The notes beneath the pieces are model-generated. The model did no database searches and was not told the origin of the DNA. It saw only the letters and a program-made list of their open reading frames with translations. Position numbers and translations under genes: made by a program. Below, in pieces: positions 34,641-43,637 of a stretch of DNA of 64,000 nucleotides. Within the stretch, counting starts at the first letter, position 1; every line of letters begins with the position of its first letter. This DNA is from Nakamurella lactea DSM 19367 (lineage in GTDB: Bacteria; Actinomycetota; Actinomycetes; Mycobacteriales; Nakamurellaceae). The stretch covers positions 142,444 through 206,443 of the forward strand of contig NZ_AUFT01000015.1 of the NCBI RefSeq assembly GCF_000426645.1. Direction: 5' to 3'.

Positions 34641-36562
34641 GCCTGCAGGCTTTCGTCCGATCCTGCCGCCGAGTCGGCCACCGGACTGCCCAGATCGCTG
34701 CTGGACACGTGGCCGGCGATCTGGATGGCCACCGCCTGACCGCTCAATCCCTTGTCCACCAACAGCTCGGACCTCGAACCCGGCTCCAGGAATTCCTGCG
34801 GCAGGGCGATCACCAGGACATCGGCGGCGGGCCCGAGGGCATCGCGCACCGCCGACCCGACACCGCCGGACCGGCCGCCGTCCTCCAGCGTCACCACGTG
34901 TCGGTAGCCGCCGGCCAGCTCGACCAGCGCCGGCGACACCGGCAGCACCCACCGAGGATCGACCACCGTCACGCCGATCCCGTGATCGGCCAACCGCCCG
35001 GCCGCCTCCACCGCGCTACCGGCCAGTGCCCCGACGGAAACCAGCAGCACATCGGGCGAATCCTCCGGCGCCTGCGCCAGCACGTCCACGCCGTCGATCC
35101 GGCGGATCGCCGGAACCGTCTGCGGCACAGCACCTTTCGGATACCGGATGACGGTCGGAGCGTCGCCGACCTCGATCGCCTCGGCGAACTCCTCCACCAT
35201 GCTCGGCTCGTCCCGCGGCGCCGCGAGGCGTAGCCCGGGCACGATTCCGGCCAACGACATGTCCCACATCCCGTGATGGCTGGGGCCGTCCTCTTGGGTG
35301 ATGCCGGCGCGATCCAACACCACCGTCACCCCCAGTCGGTGCATCGCACAATCCATCAACAGCTGGTCGAACGCCCGGTTCAAGAAGGTGGAGTAGACCG
35401 CGAAGACCGGGTGCAGCCCGCCAAGGGCGAGCCCGGCCGCCGACGTCATCGCATGTTGTTCGGCGATGCCGACGTCGAAGAACCGCTCCGGGTACTTCTT
35501 GGCGAACGGTCCCAGCCCGGTCGGGCCGGTCATCGCCGCGGTGATCGCCACCAGATCGTCCCGCTCGGCTGCGTGCCGGACCAGCTCCCGGCCCATCACC
35601 TTGCCCAACGAGAGCCCACTGGCCGACAGTGGTTTGCCGGTCGCCGGGTCGAAGGCCGGCGGTCCGTGCATCAGATCCTCGGCGTCAGCCAACGCCGGCG
35701 CATAGCCGTGACCCTTGTTGGTGATGCAGTGCACCAGTACCGGGCCGCGGAAGCCCTTCGCCCGGCGCAGTGCCCGCTCCACCGCCTGCACATCGTGCCC
35801 GTCCACCGGTCCGACGTACTTCAGGCCTAGATCGGCGAACAGGGTCTGCGGCAGCAGCCAGTCCTTCATCGCGGTCTTCACCGCGTGGAACATCCCGTAC
35901 AGCGGGCCGCCGATCACCGGCGCCTTCGGCAGCGTCGACTTGACCGAGTCGAGCATCCGCTCGTACCCGGGCTTGAGCCGCAGCGCGGCCAGCCGCTCGG
36001 CCATCCCACCGGTGGTCGGAGCGTACGACCGACCGTTGTCGTTGAAGACGATCACCAGCGGGCGGTTCTTGCCGGCCGCGATGTTGTTCAACGCCTCCCA
36101 AGCCATCCCGCCGGTCATCGCGCCGTCACCGATCACCGCGACCGGGGTGCGGCCCGTCTCCCGCCGCACCGCGAACGCCTTGGCCAACCCGTCGGCGTAG
36201 CTCAATGCGGTCGAGGCGTGCGAGTTCTCCACCCAGTCGTGGGCGGACTCCGCGCGGCTCGGGTACCCGGAGAGCCCACCGCGTACCCGCAGGTCGTCGA
36301 AGGCGGCGGCCCGGCCGGTGATGATCTTGTGCACGTATGACTGGTGCCCGGTGTCGAACACGATCGGGTCCGCCGGCGAGTCGAACACCCGGTGGATGGC
36401 CAGGGTCAGCTCCACCACGCCCAGGTTCGGTCCGAGGTGCCCACCGTGTCTGGCCACCTTCTCCACCAGGAACGCGCGGATCTCGCCGGCCAGCTCGTCC
36501 AGTTGCTCCGGGGTCAACGTACGCACGGAGGACGGAGAGGTGATGCGGTCGATCAGCGACAC
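34637..36562 (-). CDS. dxs: 1-deoxy-D-xylulose-5-phosphate synthase
   Basis: First enzyme of the MEP isoprenoid pathway: condenses pyruvate and glyceraldehyde 3-phosphate using thiamine diphosphate. The 641 residues are full length, with [36 protein letters not shown], ThDP/Mg segment [16 protein letters not shown], the [18 protein letters not shown]lu that activates ThDP, and the transketolase C-terminal domain. The GTG at 36562 has GAGGAG about 8 nt upstream. It is divergent from the phosphodiesterase gene and coupled to the downstream Cys-rich protein. Confidence 0.95.
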   Translation of the reverse strand: MSLIDRITSPSSVRTLTPEQLDELAGEIRAFLVEKVARHGGHLGPNLGVVELTLAIHRVFDSPADPIVFDTGHQSYVHKIITGRAAAFDDLRVRGGLSGYPSRAESAHDWVENSHASTALSYADGLAKAFAVRRETGRTPVAVIGDGAMTGGMAWEALNNIAAGKNRPLVIVFNDNGRSYAPTTGGMAERLAALRLKPGYERMLDSVKSTLPKAPVIGGPLYGMFHAVKTAMKDWLLPQTLFADLGLKYVGPVDGHDVQAVERALRRAKGFRGPVLVHCITNKGHGYAPALADAEDLMHGPPAFDPATGKPLSASGLSLGKVMGRELVRHAAERDDLVAITAAMTGPTGLGPFAKKYPERFFDVGIAEQHAMTSAAGLALGGLHPVFAVYSTFLNRAFDQLLMDCAMHRLGVTVVLDRAGITQEDGPSHHGMWDMSLAGIVPGLRLAAPRDEPSMVEEFAEAIEVGDAPTVIRYPKGAVPQTVPAIRRIDGVDVLAQAPEDSPDVLLVSVGALAGSAVEAAGRLADHGIGVTVVDPRWVLPVSPALVELAGGYRHVVTLEDGGRSGGVGSAVRDALGPAADVLVIALPQEFLEPGSRSELLVDKGLSGQAVAIQIAGHVSSSDLGSPVADSAAGSDESLQA

Positions 36563-36640
36563 AGAACGGCTCCTCGTTTCGGCTCCGATTCACGGTACTC
36601 GGGACTCCTCGACGCTACTGCCCACAACTGTCCGAGCACA

Positions 36641-36646
36641 TAGGAT
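36641..36646 (+). promoter_or_regulatory. -10 hexamer of a leaderless phosphodiesterase transcript
   Basis: TAGGAT ends 7 nt before ATG 36654. No ribosome-binding site is at the usual distance. This fits a leaderless mRNA and supports the start. Confidence 0.5.
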
Positions 36647-36653
36647 CCGCTGC

Positions 36654-37439
36654 ATGTCGCAACCGCAGTCCGCCCTGACCGACGATCCGACCCCGCGGCC
36701 GCTGGTCGTCGGGCATCGCGGGGCCAGCGCCGCCGCGCCGGAGAACACCATGGCCGCGTTCCGGGCCGCCTGGGATGCCGGGGTCCGCTGGCTGGAGACC
36801 GACACCCAGCCCAGCATCGACAACGTCCCGGTGCTCATCCACGACGACGACGTCGACCGGACCACCTCCGGCACCGGCGCGGTCCGCGAGTCCAGGGCAC
36901 TGGATCTGGCCACCCTGGACGCCGGTTCCTGGTTCGGCGACGCGTTCGCCGGCGAGCGGATCCCGGAGCTGAGTGCGCTGCTGGCCGAGCTGCCGGCGGA
37001 CGGCCGGGTCTTCCTGGAGATCAAGGGTCAGCACACCCGGGAGCAGCTGGTGGCGATCCTGGAGGTCAGCAGGGCGTCCGGCGCCGACGACCGGGTGCTG
37101 CTGCAGTCCTTCGAACGCGATGCGCTTGCCACCCTGCGCAGCATCAGCCCCGACCGCCCGCTGGGGCTGCTGACCGTCGGGTGGGACACCGATCCGGTGG
37201 CGGCGGCGCGGGAGCTGGGCGCCGTCACCTACAACCCGCACCACCTGCTGCTGCGCGGGCAGCCGGACCCGGCCGGCGCGGTGGCCGCCCTGCACGACGC
37301 CGGCATCGCAGTCTCGGTGTGGACGGCCGACGAGGTCGCCGACTGGGAGGTCCTCACCGACCTCGGGGTGGATGCGATCATCACCAACAAGCCGGCCGAG
37401 CTGGCCCAGTGGCTCGCCGCCCGGGTCACCGGCGGCTGA
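36654..37439 (+). CDS. ugpQ: Glycerophosphodiester phosphodiesterase
   Basis: Hydrolyses glycerophosphodiesters to glycerol 3-phosphate and an alcohol. Its 261 residues have the GDPD signature VGHRGASAAAPENTMAAF, metal ligands in LETDTQ, HDDDVDRTTSGTG with the second catalytic His, FLEIKGQ and the C-terminal VSVWTADEVADW. There is no signal peptide, so a cytoplasmic UgpQ-like role is likely. ATG 36654 is supported by the TAGGAT hexamer 7 nt upstream. It is convergent with the trmA-like gene. Confidence 0.9.
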   Translation: MSQPQSALTDDPTPRPLVVGHRGASAAAPENTMAAFRAAWDAGVRWLETDTQPSIDNVPVLIHDDDVDRTTSGTGAVRESRALDLATLDAGSWFGDAFAGERIPELSALLAELPADGRVFLEIKGQHTREQLVAILEVSRASGADDRVLLQSFERDALATLRSISPDRPLGLLTVGWDTDPVAAARELGAVTYNPHHLLLRGQPDPAGAVAALHDAGIAVSVWTADEVADWEVLTDLGVDAIITNKPAELAQWLAARVTGG

Positions 37440-37460
37440 GCTCCGCCTGAGCACTTCCCA

Positions 37461-37529
37461 AGTAGCGGAAACCTCGCCAGGTAGCGCAATGTCCACCGGC
37501 GCGTCCCCCAACGTTCCGCTACCTGCTGG
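37461..37529. repeat. Nested inverted repeats at convergent gene ends
   Basis: GTAGCGGAA (37462-37470) and CCAGGTAGCG (37477-37486) are both complementary to the right arm TTCCGCTACCTG (37514-37525), so two alternative hairpins can form. The right arm covers the stop codon of the trmA-like gene (37519-37521). It may be a terminator or a mobile palindromic repeat. Confidence 0.55.
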
Positions 37530-38805
37530 AGGGGTCAGGCACAAATCTGGCCACGCACTCGATGTGGTGGGTCTGCGGGAAACAGTCGAACGCGCGCAGG
37601 GTGTCCAGCCGGTACCCGGCCTCGGCCAGGGCAGCGGTGTCGCGCGCCAAGGCAGCCGGATCACAGGCGACGTACACGATCACCGAGGGCTGACGAGCCG
37701 CCAGCGCGACACAGACCGCCCGGCCGGCGCCGGACCGCGGCGGGTCGAGCACCACGGCATCCACCCGGTCCGCCAATTCGTCCAGCACCTGCTCCACCCG
37801 GCCGTTGACGGCTCGCACCTGCGGCAGGTCGGCCAGATTGGCCGCGGCCGACTCGGTGGCGGTGGCGTCACCCTCGACGGTCAGCACCGCACCCGTCGGT
37901 CCGACCCGATCGGCCAGTTCGGCGGCGAACAGGCCGACCCCGCCGTACAGATCCCACGCCGTGCCGCCCGTCAGTTCCACCCCGTCGAACGCCTCACCGA
38001 CGGCCGCGTACAGCACCGCAGCGGCCTCCGGATGCACCTGCCAGAAGCCGTCAGCGGCCACCGAGAAGTCCCGGCCGGCAACGGTTTCGGTGATCAGCGG
38101 CACCTCGGCTCCGGCGCCGGCCCAGACCGCGATCGGCGCACCGTCGGCGGCGTGGGTCAGCGTCACCTCCGGCAGCTTCCGGTGGCCGCCGCCCCGCAGT
38201 CGGCGCACCCGCTCCGGCACCTCGAGCACCGTCGCGAGCTCGGTCAGGCCGGGCGCGGCGATCTCGCAGGGCGCGGCCACCGAGATGCCGACCACCTGGT
38301 GCGAGCGGGCCGCCCGTGGCCCGATCCGGCCGTCGGCGTCCAGCGCCCAGCGCACCCTGGTCCGCCAGCCGTACCCGGCGTCACCGTCCACCCGGCCGGG
38401 CAGTGCCTCGACCTGCACCTGTCGCTCGATGCCGGCTATCCGGGACAACTGCTCGGCGACCACCGCAGCCTTCAGCTCGAGCTGCCGCACCGGGTCGGCG
38501 TGCTGGAAGTCGCAGCCGCCGCAACCACCCGGCCGGAAATGTCCACAGCGCGGTGTCACCCGCCGGGCATCGGGCCGCAGGATCGCGATGGCGTCAGCCC
38601 GGAAGTACCCGGCATGGCTGACGTCGGTGAGCCGTACCCGGGCCCGCTCCCCGGGTAGCGCGTGCCGGACGAACACCACCCGGGTGTCCCAGCGGGCCAC
38701 GCAGTGCCCGCCGTGGGCGACAGCACCGATCTCCAACTCCACCTCGTCGCCGATCCGGGGTTTGCGGCCCGATCCCGAATCGGCCGGCAGGTGCTCAGTT
38801 GTCAT
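37519..38805 (-). CDS. TrmA/RumA-type 5-methyluridine RNA methyltransferase
   Basis: SAM-dependent methylation of uridine C5 in rRNA or tRNA. Its 428 residues have an N-terminal TRAM domain (DEVELEIGAVAHGGHCVARW), an iron-sulfur-type Cys cluster (CGHFRPGGCGGCDFQHA), the SAM segment WDLYGGVGLFAAELADR, VLDPPRSGAGRA and the catalytic Cys in VYVACDPAALARD. The Cys cluster fits RumA-like (RlmD/RlmC) enzymes. The ATG at 38805 overlaps the permease gene by 11 nt, so they are cotranscribed, as Rv2690c-Rv2689c in M. tuberculosis. Confidence 0.88.
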   Translation of the reverse strand: MTTEHLPADSGSGRKPRIGDEVELEIGAVAHGGHCVARWDTRVVFVRHALPGERARVRLTDVSHAGYFRADAIAILRPDARRVTPRCGHFRPGGCGGCDFQHADPVRQLELKAAVVAEQLSRIAGIERQVQVEALPGRVDGDAGYGWRTRVRWALDADGRIGPRAARSHQVVGISVAAPCEIAAPGLTELATVLEVPERVRRLRGGGHRKLPEVTLTHAADGAPIAVWAGAGAEVPLITETVAGRDFSVAADGFWQVHPEAAAVLYAAVGEAFDGVELTGGTAWDLYGGVGLFAAELADRVGPTGAVLTVEGDATATESAAANLADLPQVRAVNGRVEQVLDELADRVDAVVLDPPRSGAGRAVCVALAARQPSVIVYVACDPAALARDTAALAEAGYRLDTLRAFDCFPQTHHIECVARFVPDPSSR

Positions 38806-40780
38806 CTCGACCGGTCTGGTGCAGCGTGATCTGGGTCGGTACGTCGCGGAGCCGTCGATCGGCGTTCTCCGATGAGGCCAGCTGCCACGGCACGCTGGTC
38901 ACCATCACCCCGGGCGTGAACAACAGCCGACTCTTGAGCCGCAACGCGGTTTGGTTGTGCAGCACCTGTTCCCACCAGTGGCCGACCACGTACTCCGGGA
39001 TGAACACCGTGATCAGGTCGCGCGGCGAATCCTTCCGGACCCGCCGGACGTACTCGAGGATCGGCTTGGTGATCTCCCGGAACGGCGAGTCGATCACCTT
39101 GAGCTGCACCGGGATCTGCCGGTCCTCCCACTCCCTGGCCAGGTTCGCCGTCTCCTGCTGGTCGACGTTCACCACGACCGCCTCCAGGGTGTCGGCCCGG
39201 ATGGCCCTGGCGTAGGCCAGTGCCCTGATCGCCGGCAGGTGCAGCTTCGAGATCAGCACAATGGCGTGGATCCGGCTGGGCAGCACCATGTCGTCCTCGT
39301 CGGCCGCCAGCTCGGTGGCCACCCGGTCGTAGTGCCGCCGGATCGCCTTCATCATCGCGAACAGCAGCGCCATCGCCAGGATGGCAATCCAGGCGCCGGC
39401 CAGGAACTTGGTGATCAGGACGATCACCAGCACCACCGAGGTGAAGCACAGGCCGATCGTGTTGATGATCTGGCTGCGGCGCATCCGCCGCCGGGCTGCC
39501 GGGTCCTTCTCCACCCGCAGATGCCGGTTCCAGTGCCGGATCATCCCGGCCTGCGAGCATGTGAAGGACACGAAGACGCCGACGATGTACAGCTGGATCA
39601 GTGCGGTCACGTTGGCCTGGAAGGCGATCAGCAGGATCAGCGCGACCACCGCCAAGAAGACGATGCCGTTGGAGAAGGCCAGCCGATCGCCGCGGGTGCG
39701 CAGCTGACGGGGCAGATAACTGTCCTTGGCCAGAATCGACGCCAGCACCGGAAAGCCGTTGAACGCGGTGTTGCACGCCAGGATCAGGATCAGTCCGGTG
39801 GCGAAGGACACGACGTAGAACGCCGGGCTGAACCCGGAGAACACGGACTGCGCGATCTGCGCGATCATCGTCTTCTGGTAGTAGTCGGCGGGCGCGCCGA
39901 TCAGCTGGGTACCCGGCTCCACGATGTGCGTCTTGGTGATCTGGGCGAGCGCCACCAGACCGAGGATCATGGTGACGGCGATCAGCCCCATCAGCGCGAG
40001 GGTGGTGGCCGCATTCTTCGATTTCGGTTTGCGGAAAGCTGGTACGCCGTTCGAGATCGCCTCCACGCCGGTGAGCGCTGCCGACCCGGTGGAGAAGGAC
40101 CGCAACAACAGGAAGACCAGGGCCAGCCCGGACAGCGAATGCGTCACCGGGATCTCGAATCCGGCGCTCTCCGCCCGCATTTCGGAGCCGAACAGCCAGC
40201 GGCCCAGCCCGGCGCCGATCATCACCAGCATCGAGGCGATGAACAGGTAGACCGGGATCGCGAACGCCATGCCGGATTCGCGCACCCCCCGCAGGTTCGC
40301 GGTGACCACCAGCAGCACGATGACCACCGACGAGAGCACCGGGTGTTCACCCACGACCGGGATCGCCGAACCGATGTTGGCCACCCCGGACGCGGTGGAC
40401 ACCGCGACCGTCAGGATGTAGTCCACCGACAGCGCGCTTGCCACCACCAGCCCCGCGGTCGGCCCGAGGTTGGTGGTGGCGACCTCGTAGTCGCCGCCGC
40501 CGCTCGGGTAGGCGTGCACGTTCTGCCGGTAGGACAGGACGACAACGATCATCACCACGCAGACCAGCACGGCGATCCATGGCGCGTAGACGTAGGCGGC
40601 GATGCCGGCCACCGACAGGGCGGCGAAAACTTCCTGCGGCGCATAGGCCACGCTGGACATCGCGTCCGAGGCGAAGACCGGCAATGCGATCCGTTTGGGC
40701 AGCAGCGTGTGCGCCAGCCGGTCGCTGCGGAACGGGCGCCCCAACAACAGGCGCTTGGTAGCAACCCTTACCTTGGACAC
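38795..40780 (-). CDS. APC-superfamily permease with cytoplasmic C-terminal domain
   Basis: Membrane transporter of 661 residues with about 12 hydrophobic segments (from SVAYAPQEVFAALSVAGI to FLAGAWIAILAMALLFAM) and a soluble tail of about 160 residues (VLISKLHLPAIRALAYAR...). The family is annotated as amino-acid permeases, but the size, the large cytoplasmic tail and the divergent pair of TrkA proteins resemble KimA-type potassium importers (inference). The GTG at 40780 is preceded by GGAGGTGG. Position matches Rv2690c. Substrate unproven. Confidence 0.85.
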   Translation of the reverse strand: MSKVRVATKRLLLGRPFRSDRLAHTLLPKRIALPVFASDAMSSVAYAPQEVFAALSVAGIAAYVYAPWIAVLVCVVMIVVVLSYRQNVHAYPSGGGDYEVATTNLGPTAGLVVASALSVDYILTVAVSTASGVANIGSAIPVVGEHPVLSSVVIVLLVVTANLRGVRESGMAFAIPVYLFIASMLVMIGAGLGRWLFGSEMRAESAGFEIPVTHSLSGLALVFLLLRSFSTGSAALTGVEAISNGVPAFRKPKSKNAATTLALMGLIAVTMILGLVALAQITKTHIVEPGTQLIGAPADYYQKTMIAQIAQSVFSGFSPAFYVVSFATGLILILACNTAFNGFPVLASILAKDSYLPRQLRTRGDRLAFSNGIVFLAVVALILLIAFQANVTALIQLYIVGVFVSFTCSQAGMIRHWNRHLRVEKDPAARRRMRRSQIINTIGLCFTSVVLVIVLITKFLAGAWIAILAMALLFAMMKAIRRHYDRVATELAADEDDMVLPSRIHAIVLISKLHLPAIRALAYARAIRADTLEAVVVNVDQQETANLAREWEDRQIPVQLKVIDSPFREITKPILEYVRRVRKDSPRDLITVFIPEYVVGHWWEQVLHNQTALRLKSRLLFTPGVMVTSVPWQLASSENADRRLRDVPTQITLHQTGRDDN

Positions 40781-40838
40781 TCGTCCACCTCCAGCGCGGA
40801 AGCCTACGTCCACTTCACCCTGCACGAGTGCTTGGCGT

Positions 40839-40844
40839 TAGTGT
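40839..40844 (+). promoter_or_regulatory. -10 hexamer of a leaderless trkA (ceoB) transcript
   Basis: TAGTGT ends 7 nt before GTG 40852, with no ribosome-binding site between. This fits a leaderless transcript and selects GTG 40852 over the upstream ATG 40828. Confidence 0.5.
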
Positions 40845-40851
40845 TCACCAC

Positions 40852-41517
40852 GTGCACATCGTCATCATGGGCTGCGGCCGGGTCGGCTCCGCGCTCGCCA
40901 AGGGTCTGCACCGGTTCGGTCACTCGGTCGCAGTGATCGACCGGGACGACTCGGCGTTCCGCCGGCTCGGTCCGGACTTCACCGGTGAGCAGGTGCTCGG
41001 CGTCGGTTTCGACCGCGACACCCTGCTCAAGGCCAGGATCCGCGATGCCCACGCCTTCGCCGCCGTGTCCTCGGGCGACAACTCGAACATCATCGCCGCC
41101 AGGGTGGCCCGCGAACAGTTCGGCGTGGAGACGGTGGTGGCCAGGATCTACGACGCCAAGCGGGCCGCCGTCTACGAGCGGCTGGGCATTCCCACCGTCG
41201 CGACGGTGCCGTGGACCACCGACCGGTTGCTGCGGGCGATCCTGCCCGACGGCATGATCACCGAATGGCGCGATCCCTCCGGGACGGGCGCGATCATCAA
41301 CCTGCCCTACCACCCGGGGTGGGCCGGCCGCCCGCTGGTGCAGCTCGAGGAGGCCATCGGGGTGCGCACCGCCTTCATCGTGCGATTCGGCAAGGGCGTC
41401 CTCCCGGACGTCGACACGGTGGTGCAGGAGGGTGATGTGATTTACGCCGCAACACTTTCTGGCGAAACCAAGCAGGTTGCCGAGCGGGCCGCCGACTCGC
41501 CGGCGGAGGCAAGCTGA
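40852..41517 (+). CDS. ceoB: TrkA-family potassium regulatory protein (first copy)
   Basis: Cytoplasmic NAD(H)-binding gating subunit of potassium transport. Of 221 residues, the N-terminal RCK_N domain starts VHIVIMGCGRVGSALAKGLH with the Rossmann GxGxxG, followed by VIDRDDSAFRRL; a TrkA_C-like domain (about 135-215) ends the protein. The start at GTG 40852 fits a leaderless promoter. The stop overlaps the ATG of the second trkA gene (TGATG). No TrkH-type channel gene is nearby, so the partner may be the divergent APC permease (inference). Confidence 0.9.
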   Translation: MHIVIMGCGRVGSALAKGLHRFGHSVAVIDRDDSAFRRLGPDFTGEQVLGVGFDRDTLLKARIRDAHAFAAVSSGDNSNIIAARVAREQFGVETVVARIYDAKRAAVYERLGIPTVATVPWTTDRLLRAILPDGMITEWRDPSGTGAIINLPYHPGWAGRPLVQLEEAIGVRTAFIVRFGKGVLPDVDTVVQEGDVIYAATLSGETKQVAERAADSPAEAS

Positions 41518-42170
41518 TGCGCGTCGCCATCGCCGGGGCCGGCTCGGTCGGACGGTCGATCGCCTCCGAGCTGCTCGAGAACGGCCATCAGGTGCTGCTG
41601 ATCGACCGGGATCCCGGAGCCATCAAGCCGGAGCGGATCGAGGCGGCGGAGTGGGTGCAGGCCGACGCCTGCGAGGTGTCCTCGTTGGAGGAGGCCGGGC
41701 TGCAGACCTGCGATGTGGTGATCTCCTGCACCGGGGACGACAAGGTGAACCTGGTGGTCTCGCTGCTGGCGAAGACCGAGTTCGCCGTCGACCGGGTGGT
41801 GGGCCGGGTCAACGACCCGCGCAACGAATGGCTGTTCAACGACTCCTGGGGCGTCGACGTCGCGGTCTCGACACCGCGAATCCTGGCCGCGCTGGTCGAG
41901 GAAGCGGTGACGGTGGGCGACCTGGTCCGGCTGTTCACCCTGCGCCAGGGCCAGGCGAACCTGGTGGAAGTCACGCTGCCGCCGAACACCGCGATGGCCG
42001 GGCGCCCGGTGCGGGATCTGCGGCTGCCGCGGGACGCGGCGCTGGTGACGATCCTTCGCGGCGGCCGGGTGATCGTGCCCTCGCCCGACGAGCCGGTCGA
42101 GGCCGGTGACGAGCTGCTGTTCGTCGCCTCCCCGGACGTCGAGGACGACGTGCGCCGGGCCCTGCTGTAG
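41517..42170 (+). CDS. ceoC: TrkA-family potassium regulatory protein (second copy)
   Basis: Second RCK-type gating protein, 217 residues. The Rossmann start is VAIAGAGSVGRSIASELLEN, followed by LLIDRDPGAIKPERI and a C-terminal TrkA_C domain (VEVTLPPNTAMAGRPVRDL). It overlaps ceoB by one nucleotide, so the two are made together and probably form a hetero-assembly as proposed for CeoB/CeoC. It is convergent with the DUF3159 gene. Confidence 0.9.
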   Translation: MRVAIAGAGSVGRSIASELLENGHQVLLIDRDPGAIKPERIEAAEWVQADACEVSSLEEAGLQTCDVVISCTGDDKVNLVVSLLAKTEFAVDRVVGRVNDPRNEWLFNDSWGVDVAVSTPRILAALVEEAVTVGDLVRLFTLRQGQANLVEVTLPPNTAMAGRPVRDLRLPRDAALVTILRGGRVIVPSPDEPVEAGDELLFVASPDVEDDVRRALL

Positions 42171-42178
42171 CCGGGCCG

Positions 42179-42961
42179 TCAGCCCTGCCGGTCCTGCTTC
42201 TTGCGGTCCATCCGCTGCTCGGCCAACGCCATCCGTTCCTTGAACGTCAACGGCTTGGCCTTCGGGTTTTCCTTGCGTCGTTCCCGCAGCTCCTGCCACT
42301 GCTGACGGGGGTTCTTACCGGACCCGGAGTTGACGATCAGCACGGTGCCGATGATCACCAGGATGAACAGCGGGTAGCCCATCGCAATCCTGGCGAACGC
42401 CAGCCAGCCGACCTGGTCACTGTCGTACAGCCAGCGCTGCACGACGAACCTGGCCGCGCAGACCAGCACCCACAACGCGGTCGCCAGGTCGTATTTCCGG
42501 ACCAGGGCGCGGTCCTTGCGCCAGGCGTTGCCCCGGCCGTTCAGGTTCTCCCAGATCACCCCGATCAGCGGCCAGCGGACCAGGATCGAGATCAACAGGG
42601 CGACGCCGTAGACCACGAACGACCAGATGCCCAGCAGGAAGAATCCCTTGGCCGAACCGGACCGGTTCGCGATGAACGCGGCGACCGCCACCGCGAACAG
42701 GCCGCCGAGGGCCTGACCGACCGGCTCGTGGCGCAACAGCCGGATGACGGCGATCACCACCGCGGCGGCGATGGCCGCGCCGATCGCCCAGCCGAGTCCG
42801 GCTGCGGCGTTGGCGATCACGAAGACGATCACCGGCAGCGCGGAGTCGAGCATTCCGCTCAGGCCGCCCATCTGTTCCCAGGTGGAGGGCAGCGGTCGCT
42901 CGCTCGGTGTACTCGGCTGCGTCGGCTCCGGCGGGTGTTCCGGGGTGGCTGCTTCGCTCAC
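42179..42961 (-). CDS. DUF3159 membrane protein
   Basis: Conserved actinobacterial membrane protein of unknown function (position of Rv2693c). From GTG 42961 it has 260 residues: a Pro/Ser/Thr-rich head, about six hydrophobic segments (SALPVIVFVIANAAAGLGWA; WSFVVYGVALLISILV; YPLFILVIIGTVLIV) and a basic tail KNPRQQWQELRERR. GTG 42961 has GGGGAG about 8 nt upstream. The frame stays open to GTG 43066, which overlaps the OB-fold gene stop, adding 35 residues encoded entirely by a repeat module (42957-43066). I regard that stretch as an acquired leader. Confidence 0.8.
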   Translation of the reverse strand: MSEAATPEHPPEPTQPSTPSERPLPSTWEQMGGLSGMLDSALPVIVFVIANAAAGLGWAIGAAIAAAVVIAVIRLLRHEPVGQALGGLFAVAVAAFIANRSGSAKGFFLLGIWSFVVYGVALLISILVRWPLIGVIWENLNGRGNAWRKDRALVRKYDLATALWVLVCAARFVVQRWLYDSDQVGWLAFARIAMGYPLFILVIIGTVLIVNSGSGKNPRQQWQELRERRKENPKAKPLTFKERMALAEQRMDRKKQDRQG

Positions 42962-43066
42962 GAAGTACTCCCCGCTTGTCGTCCCCCACTCGCTGCGCTC
43001 GCGGGCGGTACCCGCACGCGGGTTGTCCTCGTTCTGTGCCGATGGTTCGTGCGCAAGCTCGCTCAC
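42957..43066 (-). repeat. Repeat module with ribosome-binding site and start codons (copy A)
   Basis: Read on the minus strand it begins GTGAGCGAGC, runs through CAACCCGCG and ends AGCGGGGAG-N6-TTC-type spacer then GTGAGC, the chosen DUF3159 start. The same framework (TGAGCGAGC, CGAA-CATC, CAACCCGCG, GGGACGA, AGCGGGGAG, TGAG) occurs at 63601-63676. Both copies begin with a start codon and end at the next gene's start codon. Copy A is 105 nt to the next start and in frame. Confidence 0.7.
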
Positions 43067-43428
43067 GAATTCGTGTGCAGCTCGTACTCGGGGTTGTACA
43101 TCACCTTGGCGCCGTTACGGACGGCAATCCGGCCGCGGGCCTTCAGGGTGCGACCCGGCTCGATACCCCGGATCGACCGGCGGCCGAGCCAGATCAGTTC
43201 GACCGCGTCCGTCCCGTCGTACAACTCCGCGGTGAAGGCCGGCAGTGAGTCGGTGGGCCGCAGGTCGACCGAGCGGAGCCGACCGAGCAGGGTCACCTTC
43301 TCCCCCTGGCAGCAGACTCCCGCCGCCCTGGCCTCGTCGTTCGCTTCGACCTCCGAGCTCAGGATCTCCGCCTCGACCTGGTCCTGGTCGGTGGTCAACT
43401 GCCGCAACCAGGTTCCGACCTTCGTCAC
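43063..43428 (-). CDS. OB-fold nucleic-acid-binding domain protein
   Basis: Small 121-residue protein (same size class as Rv2694c). It has a helical start (VGTWLRQLTTDQDQVEAEIL) and an OB-fold-like beta barrel with GEKVTLLGRLRSVDLRP, DAVELIWLGRRSIRGIEPG and ARGRIAVRNGAKVMYNPEYE, the pattern of RecG-wedge-type OB domains. The GTG at 43428 is preceded by GGGAGA; the longer frame upstream is not protein-like. Function unknown; nucleic-acid binding is inferred from the fold. Confidence 0.85.
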   Translation of the reverse strand: MTKVGTWLRQLTTDQDQVEAEILSSEVEANDEARAAGVCCQGEKVTLLGRLRSVDLRPTDSLPAFTAELYDGTDAVELIWLGRRSIRGIEPGRTLKARGRIAVRNGAKVMYNPEYELHTNS

Positions 43429-43637
43429 TGTTGTCTCCCAAACGCTGGACCTGCGTGCCCGGACGCGTCCGGCCGGACGCGTTCCCGTGATGACATCCAC
43501 GGTAACCCGTCCGGCCGGGGGCCGAGCGTCTTCGGTGCTCACGGTGTGCGTTCCGGCACACCCGCGGCGAGCAGCCTTCTGTTGCAGCGCCGTCGAGTCA
43601 CGCGCTTGCATTCACGGTGCGGTCGCGGGCGGTCGGC

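Noticed and set aside
38951..40936. 661-codon open frame on the plus strand opposite the permease
   Set aside because: His/Gln/Asp-rich shadow sequence without domains; the minus strand encodes a full membrane transporter.
43429..43637. Small gene upstream of the OB-fold gene
   Set aside because: Only an Arg/Ala-rich frame without a ribosome-binding site; I treat it as intergenic.
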